DNA of 28,182 nt, taken from NCBI GenBank assembly GCA_964058805.1, contig CAXKVV010001325.1, positions 1 through 28,182 on the forward strand, given 5' to 3'. Origin of the DNA: Schoenoplectus triqueter. Its lineage: Eukaryota > Streptophyta > Magnoliopsida > Poales > Cyperaceae. This document shows, piece after piece, positions 19,653 to 28,182 of the stretch. The position numbers and the translations under genes are program-made. Positions within the stretch are counted from its first letter, which is position 1. Each line of letters begins with the position of its first letter. The notes under the pieces are model-generated. The model was given only the letters and a program-made list of their open reading frames with translations, was not told the DNA's origin and did not search any database.

Positions 19653-20455
19653 AGGAGTATAGGACGAAGGAAGCTACAAATTTTGGTGTGCTAGAAAGAT
19701 AAATTTGTTGCCTAGGAAAGCACTACAAAATTGCACACAACTTGTGCTACTCAGCCTGCTCTAGTTAATCCGGGCCAGGTTTACATAAATTGAGGCCTGC
19801 CATTACTAATTAATGGGAAAATATTATTTAACCAGAAGTAAGCCCAAACGAAAACGGGCTAGCAAGAAATTAAGCGATTTTCTTAGCTAAATGAATCTAA
19901 AAAGCGACGAGTAATAATGCAGCGACCCAACGCATAAAACATAATATTGTACTCAATTGTTCTAAAAATAAAGTATATGGTACACATAAGCGCTAAAATA
20001 ATCAATTAATGGACCAACATTTTTTTTAAAATAGATGAACAGTTTCATAAAATAATTATCTCAAACTGAATTGAGAAACAAAAAAGATACAGGCCCCTAG
20101 GGAAAATAATTACCTCTGTATAATATTTGCAACAGAAGTTCATTTCAAGGGTTGATATGAAAATACATCGTACTTTTTCAATGACAGCGGAATAAAACCT
20201 GAAAAACCTGATATCTGCGGATACAGAAACAACTATTTTAAAGTTTCAACAGAAAATATGTTCGAATGCATCCAAACTTGATAATATATTAAAACCTGCT
20301 CCATTCAGAACAAGAAATTGTCCCCCATCAAAAAAGAAAAATCCGCTGTATTTAAAATTAACTCAAGCCATGAAGCCGGGATGGTTACATGTAGCAAGGT
20401 GAGGTGAATTCCAAATTTGTAAAATCAAGATATATCTTTTCATTTTGTTTTCTAA
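19653..20455. other. Upstream region of the PPR gene, no other gene seen
   Basis: This holds the presumed promoter of the PPR gene on the minus strand. No canonical TATA box is obvious close to the ATG. No repeats with clear termini and no protein homology were seen. Confidence 0.4.
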
Positions 20456-20459
20456 ACTC

Positions 20460-20890
20460 AAGATATTTTATTATCAAAAGATAGATTATTGATGGAAACA
20501 AAATCTTCAGAAGAGAGGATGGCCTCAAAATACGAGATGTTGTCTATGTGAGGTCAGTGAGTTAGAGACAACTAAACATCTATTTGTCTCATATTCATAT
20601 GTTATTAGAACATGTAGGCTTCTCTATTAGTGCATCCAATAGGGACTGCAATAGAGATGGTATTGAACTATCAGAAGATGGACTCTGAGCGACTATAAAA
20701 AATTATGGGATGCAGTTTGCCTCTCTACATTGTGGAACATATAGAAAAAAAAAGACGGATGAAAAGAAAAAAGACGGATATTTCAAGGAAAAAGTAAACA
20801 ACCGCATCTATTGAAAGAGGATATCCTCACGGATTTTGCAACATGGTAGGATAATTGCTAGGGTAGAAACTATTTTGCAAAAGGACCTAA
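20460..20890 (+). pseudogene. LINE remnant, zinc-binding RT C-terminus (zf-RVT)
   Basis: From 20502 one frame reads NLQKRGWPQNTRCCLCEVSE, then LETTKHLF. This matches the zf-RVT pattern L-x-K-R-G-x...C-x-L-C...E-T-x-x-H-L-F at the C-terminus of plant LINE polyproteins. Further on LWDAVCLSTLWNI, a lysine run and DISRK resemble the usual LWDAxxxxxLWxIWKERNxRIF block, interrupted by stops. The final cysteine of the finger is not preserved. Only this tail remains; the reverse transcriptase core is absent. Confidence 0.65.
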
Positions 20891-22326
20891 ATGTATTTAA
20901 AAAGTAGTAGACCGTTTGATCTCAGAAGTTCATCTCTTTTTATGTAAATACTGTACATAAATACATACTTATAAATATTTTTCTTTTGAAATGAAATTAA
21001 GTAGGCTTTATCCCTGTCTTCAAAATTCTTTTTGTCAAAGACAGGAAGCTCCACTTAACAGAAAGTGAAAACATTACAAAAACAGGTCTGATATCCGCAA
21101 TCCTTTGACCCCAGAAAATGGAACGATGGACAATTTAAGACTAGTTCTCCGAGTAATAGTTTTAAATGCTTAATTAATGAACTGCAAGATATTTATCACA
21201 CCAGCTTGTGTAGATGCATATCGAAATCCTCCGTCCCAGGCTTCCAACATTATACTGTCAAGACAACTGGACTGAGATAATAATGGTAAGTTTATTTCCA
21301 ACAAAAGTTAAAAACAAAATACAGAAAATCAGAATGGACCGAAACAGAAAGAGCATCTAAAATTTCAAGGTGTCGTCATATAGGTTGTCTCCAGCTCTAC
21401 TAGAGGGAAGGAAGCCTGTTGGAAATAGGAAGGAAGTGTGTGAAACTGTATATCTAAAATTTTAAGGTGTTGAATTAATGATAACAAATAAAGTCATGTC
21501 TGTATCAGTTTCAGTCATCAAAGGTACGGTATTGTATATACACATATATATCGTATTATCAGGAAACATGATTTGGGGGAAAAGGAAATGAGTTCAATCC
21601 AATGATCATAAGGTAAATTTTTGGATAATATATACTGTTAATAGACATCAATCCCTGATTTGACCTATTATACCATTGAATACCATTTCTGTTTTTCTAT
21701 CAAAATAGAATTTATTTTTTTTTATTTCAGAAAGTTTTCTATGAATGTCAACCGAATCTAACTAATCCAAAGTTGCACAAGTGGGTATTATGCAAACACC
21801 TGCGCAAAATGGGCCACAAGGCCCAGCCTGGAAATCTGAGCACAATAGCATTCAATATAAAATTGCTATATTAAAATTACGAATCAATAATGTAGCATGT
21901 AGATTGTAGGGTTTCCTCTTCACAGGCATGCTTCTCATAAAATGACAATTTGCTGATCAACTGGTATCTTAGCATCTCAATTATTAGAGATCAGTTCGGC
22001 CTGCTCTTGCTATAACGTTCTTATAGTACCCTTATTTTCTCATGGTGGGAAACCAGAATTATATGAATTTTAATTAAGGCATAACAAAAGCAACTATAAA
22101 TCAGAACTAAGAAAAAGAAGCACAAATCCTAATTGATCAGCACAGGTGATAGGTTTAATCCAAACAAAATATAAATTACTGGTTTCAAACAGAAAGACAG
22201 GATAGTTTATCAAATGCAAAGCACACATACATACCAAATGCACTAATTAATTATGATGAATAGAGGGGCTCGGCTGGGAGAAGGGAGCGGCAGGGGCTGA
22301 CATCCCTCTATTGAATTAAACAAATT
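20891..22326. other. Intergenic, no gene recognised
   Basis: AT-rich DNA between the LINE remnant and WRC gene C. The longest frames are short and resemble nothing known. The last few hundred bases are the 3' side of gene C on the minus strand. Confidence 0.4.
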
Positions 22327-23542
22327 CTACTCGATGTCTACAGTAGGGGATCTTTTAGGCATTGACACTGGTAAGGAGTCCAAGGAGCGGTACTTGGCCA
22401 ACTTCCTTGCTTTCTTTGTAGCAATTTTGAGCTTTTCTTCACCATTTGAACCAGACATTGCCTTATGATCGAGCACCTCAACTTCATCTTCTTCATCTCC
22501 ATCTGACACATTTATTATTTCCATCTTCTCTTCCACATTCTTAGCATTAGTACCATCATTAGCATTTCCACCACGGTGCCTCTTTCCTTCAGAAGGTATT
22601 ACAGTACTATAGTAGTAGTACTCTGAGTTTAAGTTTCTGGTCTCCTTCTGTTTTTTAACTTTAGATCCGACTCCTGATCCAGAGGATTCTTTATAAGAAC
22701 GTGATAACCTGAGGTGGTGTTCACACAAGTTATGAGGTAGCTTAGCCGGCTGCTTACAAAACCAATTCCTGCCATCATTTTTCTTGCAGATTATGATTCC
22801 ATTGTTTTCCTTCTTTTTGCTTTTACTTTGAGCATTAACCCTTCATTCAGGTACACACGGCAGAATGGTTAGAGTGAGTGACACAGAGAGGGAGAGAGGG
22901 GTTCACAGAGGAAGATATAGGATGAGAGTGTACCTTTTGCTGAGAAGTGGCTTCTCTTCTATTGTTTCTATACTAGGATTCTTTCCTAAGGCATCCTTAT
23001 CAGATTCTGGAATTCCACCAGAGATATCTTCATGTTCCTCCTCCGAGTTTAGCAGTGATCCAAAGCCCTCAGGGCACTCGAGTAATTCGACTCCACACTA
23101 ATTATTTGAAAATATGACAGCTATTTTTTTGAGTGAAGTGTCTCAGCTAAATTAAAAACAAAATAGCCAAATTATGGATCAATAATGAAAATCCTAACGT
23201 GGAAAGTGAGACCAAGTAATATGTAGTCACAAATAAGATGCAATTAAAGATCAGAGAAAAAGTTTTGTACTTACATGCATTAAAGAGTAACTATAATAGT
23301 AATAAATTAATAATACTGATTGAAAGGAAGAGACCAATCTGACATCTAACCTTGAATGAACGCCTAACGAATCGATGATTTGGATAAACATCCCATGGTG
23401 ACTGATTCAGCTGACAAGCTAGGCCCGAATATCCATCAACGGAGTTATTAGAAGAGGACGACAGGACCCAAGGGTCGGATGGGGGAGGTTCATAGGGCTT
23501 TAGTTGCCCTAGGGCTTTCGCGAGAGTCTTTCGGATTCTCAT
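22327..23542 (-). CDS. WRC-domain protein, gene C (three exons, 284 aa)
   Basis: Exons read 23542-23351, 23097-22934 and 22825-22327. Intron 1 is phase 0 (AAG/GTTAGA..AATTAG, 253 bp), intron 2 phase 2 (AAAAG/GTACAC..CAAAG, 108 bp); 855 coding bases and a clean stop. Exon 1: MRIRKTLAKALGQLKPYEPP and CQLNQSPWDVYPNHRF. Exon 2 is acidic and shares (E)(S/N)DK-x-x-LGK-(N/S)P and KPL...(S/C)KR with gene B. Exon 3: Lys-rich start, intact WRC motif CKKNDGRNWFC...CEHH with its tryptophan, LSRSYK, EYYYYSTVIPSEGKR, an acidic run and a basic tail ending KKARKLAKYRSLDSLP plus 13 residues. A nuclear, zinc-binding regulatory role is inferred from the family. It is more diverged from A and B than they are from each other. 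The intron 2 acceptor (CAAAG/T) was chosen by frame and by alignment with gene A. Confidence 0.85.
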
Positions 23543-23717
23543 AAAGGAAGGAATACAAAGGTTGATCCTGCTAATTGATATATAGCAACTGATCAGTCAG
23601 AACAACGAGGACGAGACAAATAGAGTGGGAACGACGGGGGGACCGAGGAGTGATGACGAAGGAGAAGGAATGTGGAGGCTGTTGTAGCTCTTTGTTTTGC
23701 ACACCCTAGTTTTCACC

Positions 23718-23736
23718 GCGCGTGCATCGCACGTGT
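23718..23736 (-). promoter_or_regulatory. Conserved upstream element, copy in WRC gene C
   Basis: On the minus strand ACACGTGCGATGCACGCGC lies 175 bases before the ATG of gene C. It matches the element in front of gene B at 15 of 19 positions, at a similar distance and in the same orientation relative to the gene. It contains a CACGTG core. Confidence 0.45.
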
Positions 23737-25698
23737 CCAATGGATAATCAGAGACTAAGCAATTTTTCAAGAGACCGGAGGAGATTATTAATATCATTTA
23801 TTTCTTAAAATCAACTTTGCAAAATATATAGTAGCCTTTTCATCTGCTATCTGCAAATTTATTTAGACAATTATTCAAGTAAATTCTATCCAAAAAGAAA
23901 GGGAACTTAACCGAGGTTGATAATATGATATTTTGTAAGAAATTTCCACTCAAATCATGAATTTAAGTGGCTAGTAATGGACATGTTTGTAAATGTTAAT
24001 AAATAATTTCTTAATTGCAAATACACGCAACTTCCTTATAACTGAAAAATCATTTTACATGTGATTTTTCATGTAATAACCGTTTCTAATTGATTGGTTT
24101 ATATGTATATCTTTTGAAATAGTTTATGTTAATTAATTGTTGAGGTTTTCTTTGTTTTGATTTTGTTGACATCACGATTAATCCTCTGTTACTGATTATC
24201 TAATTCTAATTAGGAAGAAAAACTACGATAAGAATAGAGTTTTATCAACTTTTCTGTAACTTACTAAAACAAGTAGTAGGGATACAAAAAAGTGAAATGG
24301 CTATTGGTTTAATGATGGAAGCCACAATTGTTCATTTCGGTTTCCACTGTGTCAAAAAAAAAATCTAATAAAGGCATCTTTTTCAACAATATAAATAATT
24401 CTTGATTTTTGTGCACATATATAATTATATATAACATCACTTTTAAAGATTCCTTACGTAGTTACGAAAGAAAATTTAGGATCTTGTTTGCTCCAAAGTT
24501 AACGTGGAAGTCACAGGTTTGAAATTTAGATGAGAATTTTTTATAAACATTTAAAAAATTGGATAATATTTCCATCTCTACTAAAAAAATAATCTGATGA
24601 ACAAAAAGTACAACGAAGGATTAATTCTACTATAACTAAAGAAGTTCCATGTAAAAGGTCACCAACTAATACCAGGTTGCTTATTGGCTTCAAAAGTTGG
24701 TTCCTCTTGCCTATATGTAGCTCTGCCCAAAGAAATCAATCAACTCTTCACCGAGCACGGCTCAATTACGTCAACAACCCAGGCCTCAGTGCTAGCTGTT
24801 CATTCTCAAGGTTTAGTTCGAGATAGGATTGCAAAGGTATGTTGCCAAGATCAAGTATTGTTAGCCAAACTATAAGCAATATGAATGCCACTGAGTGAAA
24901 ATCTAATGTGTACTGTGAAACACTTGAAATATTACTGTTAGATGACAAGATTTACTACGCTTTTAAGCTGCCTGATGGAATGCCCAAACCAACTTCCAAT
25001 TCCAAATTGATAAATAAACATTGATTTAACTTTTATTTGACGTCCGTATATATCATCAAGTACTGTCCTAAATTATGAGTCATGTCAGATGATGCTAAGT
25101 CAGAAGTAGGATTCTGTGTTTGTTTTTAACATTTTAACATGTCATCATGATCAATCAAACCTTAGTTCTTATTTATACAATTTTATATCTCAATCAAGAA
25201 TCTATACACAAATTTATGAGCCAAAAGTAAAAATGTTCAAGCCACCTCAAATAAATATCAGTACAAACTGGTACAGTACCACAATTAAATAGATTTGGCT
25301 TTCTCAAATTTTTAATTCCATTTGCACGTCTTAAGTTGCCTTGGCAATAACTGAATTTTGCAAATTAAAAAGATTAAAGTATAGTTTATCTCTTAAATAT
25401 ACAATTTGTATTAAGTGGTCCTTTAATCTAATTAAACCCTCATATGTGGTTCTTCCAAAGAAAAATATTTTTTCAATTTTTGTAGAGACTATCGGTAAAA
25501 GCCTAAACAAAGACCACATATGCATCCTGGAGACATTACAGTGATTATTTTTTTGTCATTCTATATCAAAAGCAATAAAAATATGATATTTTTTACATCT
25601 AGGCTTATATCTGATAGCAACACTGAGTGCCCACAAGAAATGGACTTATCAGGGTGAATAACAGTAGCTATTAAGGAGTAGTTAGTCAGCAGAGAATT
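23737..25698. other. Intergenic, no gene recognised
   Basis: About 2 kb of AT-rich DNA. Short frames at 24684-24875 and around 25331-25544 overlap on both strands and match no family. No terminal repeats or RNA structures were recognised. Confidence 0.4.
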
Positions 25699-25876
25699 TG
25701 TTAGACATAAGATGGTTGTTACCGATGTTAAGACTAGTTAGGTAACATTAATTATACTGTTACAACAAGCTTCTAGAACTAGTCACTGGCTATATAAAGC
25801 CCTCTTCTGTACAGATTACATTTTAAGAAAACACAAAGAGATACTTCGTCTACCTTCCTGCTCTTTAAACCTGTCA
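25699..25876 (+). mobile_element. Short Ty1-copia LTR
   Basis: It begins TGTTAGACATAAG and ends CTGTCA (TG..CA), contains a TATA box (CTATATAAAGCC, about 25790), and is followed at once by TGGTATGACAAGC, a diverged form of the initiator tRNA-Met primer site TGGTATCAGAGC. About 178 bp is short but within the range for plant copia elements. Confidence 0.5.
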
Positions 25877-26338
25877 TGGTATGACAAGCATCTTTGACAC
25901 AGCCAATGTACCCTGTACCTTTTATCCGATTTCTCAGTAAATTCAACCCTATACCAGTTCATTTTGCTCGGGTTCTTGTGGATCAAAGTTCATACAAGTT
26001 CTCTGACGAGGTATCAAGCACTACAAATCCATCTCAAAAATCAAGAATCATCATCTGCCTTTGCAAATCGCATCTTCTCTGCCAAATTCATCCAGAATTT
26101 GCATCACAAATCAACACTTCAACCAGATCAGTTCTTGATCTGACATCATGAGTTCATGACCACCCAAGATTTCTTTCATGATATTGTTGCACAAGAAACC
26201 ACTTTCCTAATCCCAGGATCTCTATCACATGTGATCAATCCTATTCAATTTCACTTACAATCAATCCCAAACTTGACGAGAGCAATTTTCTTCTCTGGAA
26301 GTCAAAGATCTTACCTGACAATATCTGATAAATATAAA
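25877..26338 (+). pseudogene. Copia leader and gag N-terminal fragment, truncated
   Basis: After the primer site comes a leader with no long frame. Near 26262-26330 one frame reads NPKLDESNFLLWKSKILPDN, matching the start of plant copia gag proteins (a Leu-x-x-x-Asn-Phe-x-x-Trp-x-x-x-Ile pattern). A stop follows, and the sequence ends at the exact left boundary of Helitron copy 2. No continuation of gag was recognised past the Helitron. Confidence 0.55.
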
Positions 26339-26807
26339 TCTATACTATTATATAAAGCATCTAAGAATTGAAGGGTCCATTTTTTGTCATTGTAAATTTT
26401 TATTATACCCATTTTATCCTTCAATTAGACGGATAATATTTATTGTTGGTTGATCGAACGTATGTGATCGCGTCCATTGATCCCCTTTTTCTCTCCATTT
26501 CTTTCCCTTATATACTATTATTTTCATAATTTTTATTTTTTATTTAGCAACTTTGTGCATATTTGATAAGGAATTAATGGTGATAATATATGTTAGAATA
26601 ATTTACTTTTTTTCCATAAAAATCATGAATCATTAACTCATATTGTGCAAAAATCTCATCCAAGATTAAATATAGTCTTTATTATATGTTTTCTCTATAA
26701 TTTGGTGAATTTATAATTTAATATTAGATAAATGTGAATTTTTGTATCTTATAATATTTTAATGTTTAAATAAAAAATTCTGCTGCAACGCGCGGGTATA
26801 TAGCTAG
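26339..26807 (+). mobile_element. Non-autonomous Helitron, copy 2, complete ends
   Basis: 469 bp, from TCTATACTATTATATAAAGC to ...CAACGCGCGGGTATATAGCTAG, inserted between A (26338) and T (26808) as Helitrons require. The terminal CTAG is preceded by a GC-rich CAACGCGCGGG segment where the hairpin is expected. There is no target duplication and no TIR. It is nearly the same as copy 1 at 7949-8415, so family identity is well supported. No proteins are encoded. Confidence 0.88.
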
Positions 26808-27015
26808 TATTTAAAAAACCAGCAACTGGCGAGTTTGACGAGTGAATCATTCTCACAGAACATTAATTTTTCTTGCCCTGAATACCCAATTGGAGATCCA
26901 TCTCACTTAAATAGAACTATAGAAGACCGGCTCAGATGGTAGGATTCTGCAGAAATCATAATATTTATTCAATGATCACAAAAAAAAAGAATCAGATATT
27001 TTATTGCTTAAAAAG
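26808..27015. other. Spacer between Helitron and long-TIR element
   Basis: About 200 bases with no supported feature. Confidence 0.4.
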
Positions 27016-28145
27016 TAGGGAAATTTTTTTATATGTGACTCTAAATTTGGAAATTAGGAATTTGCCACTCTAAAATTTGAATTTGTCTAATTACCATTCT
27101 AAACTCATAAAATTAAGCAAACTGCCACTATTATACAGTTAATTCCTTTATCTAATTAAAAATTTTCTAAAAAAATACTGTATAATGAATTTAGTTTAGT
27201 ATTTCCACAAATGCCCTTTCAATCCAATTAGTTACTCACCGTTTCTTTTTCTTTTGATCCTGTTCCATTCTCTTTCATTTGGAAAAAAACCATTTCAATC
27301 CCGTTCCATTCTTTTAATCACGTTCCATTTGGTTCACATATTCTCATGATTATATCAAGCATGTTACCAGTTATACCAAAGAAAACAAGAGGTGCTAGTG
27401 ATTTCCTTTTTATACCAACAGGAATTGCTAGCAGTGTCTCCGCAAGTGAGAAAAACCAAGTACCAGGTGCTGCACTGCATATAAGTACAGAAATACAAGG
27501 CAAACAAGCGGTTCAGAAAATTTTATGAAATATTTACCAGTGGATATATAGTGATCAGTAGATACTGGTAACTGGTGGTACAAAGGAAAAAAAAAAAGAT
27601 ACAGAGAGCAAACAGTTCCAAGAATAAGATTTTAGATACTTAGTAGTACTTGATAGATAATACTTCATCGTTGATTTCAGTCCCTTAATAGTACTTGATA
27701 ATACTAAACATGAATCAGTTACTTGATGGCCACGGCATGGATTGGTTCAATGATAGCGATGTTTAGTTAGTTAATGATATAGGAGCAGTGGAGCTAGGGT
27801 AGGGCAGAGCGTCGCCAGTTGCTAAGGTTCTTTTTCCTTCGATCAGTCGAGTGGTTTTGCGGAGAGAAATGAACTATCGATTAATACTCCAGTACGTAAG
27901 GGATGAACTGCTCTCGATTATTATTTCAGTCGAAGGAAATATTAGTGAAGGGCAGTTGTGAAAAATACAAAAATAGATTTTATTATACAGTATTTTTAGG
28001 AACTTTTTAATTAGATAAATGGATTAACTGTATAATTGTGATAATTTGCTTAATTTTATGAGTTTGAAGTGATAATTAATTAAATTCAAAATTTAAATTG
28101 ATAAATTTTTTAAGTTTTAGAGTGACATATAAAAAAAATTCCCTA
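27016..28145. mobile_element. Mutator-like non-autonomous element with ~220-bp TIRs
   Basis: The left end (TAGGGAAATTTTTTTATATG, TGACTCTAAA) and the reverse complement of the right end (TAGGGAATTTTTTTTATATG, TCACTCTAAA) align over about 220 bases. Shared blocks include AAACTCATAAAATTAAGCAAA, TATACAGTTAAT, TTTATCTAATTAAAAA, AAAATACTGTATAAT and TGCCCTT. The arms are about 27016-27245 and 27925-28145. Long TIRs are characteristic of Mutator-like elements. A clean 9-base target duplication could not be identified in the A-rich flanks. There is no transposase inside; the interior carries a plausible host exon. Confidence 0.75.
27318..27474 (-). pseudogene. Possible captured host exon, two hydrophobic segments
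   Basis: On the minus strand an intron-like stretch ends in a good acceptor (TTATATGCAG, AG at 27476-27475). It opens a frame coding AAPGTWFFSLAETLLAIPVG, then a KRK turn, then SLAPLVFFGITGNMLDIIM. Two hydrophobic stretches around a basic turn, the absence of stops and balanced composition look like real protein rather than AT noise. I do not recognise the family with certainty. Placement between long TIRs suggests gene-fragment capture, as in Pack-MULEs. The start is not an ATG, so it is only part of a gene. Confidence 0.5.
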
Positions 28146-28182
28146 AAAAATAATACAAACTAAAGGTATACTCCGAGATATC

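Overview
This is nuclear DNA of a flowering plant. The evidence is spliced genes with GT..AG introns, a plant-type PLS/E pentatricopeptide repeat (PPR) gene, a plant-specific WRC-domain family, Ty1-copia elements primed by initiator tRNA-Met, plant-type Helitrons, and many MITEs in AT-rich DNA. I cannot name the species. No bacterial, organellar or rRNA features were seen.

Layout. 1-4800 is repeat-rich and non-coding: an unrecognised left edge with one weak exon candidate, a TATA/GA-rich promoter-like block, three dispersed copies of a ~40-bp motif, an A/T low-complexity tract, a tandem array of ~111-122-bp units, and a cluster of six short diverged repeats. 4796-7479 is a decayed, internally deleted Ty1-copia element on the minus strand. 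7949-8844 holds a Helitron copy, a foldback MITE and (TA)n tracts. 10001-11355 and 13071-15176 are two divergent WRC-domain genes, A intact and B broken. 15194-17428 is a pile of non-autonomous DNA elements, several sitting in (TA)n microsatellites. 18153-19652 is an intact single-exon PPR gene. 20460-20890 is a LINE remnant. 22327-23542 is a third, intact WRC gene (C). 25699-26338 is a copia LTR/gag fragment that stops where a second Helitron copy (26339-26807) begins. 27016-28145 is a long-TIR, Mutator-like element enclosing a plausible captured host exon.

The main biology is a local family of three WRC-domain genes sharing one three-exon structure: phase-0 intron 1, phase-2 intron 2. Each encodes an N-terminal MRIRK-like start and an LNQSPWDVYP motif, then the WRC Cys3-His motif, a YYYY motif and a basic tail. 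Copy B has lost the WRC tryptophan, carries a frameshift in exon 3, and has an 874-bp transposon in intron 2. The PPR gene is probably an organellar RNA factor with no evident functional link to them.
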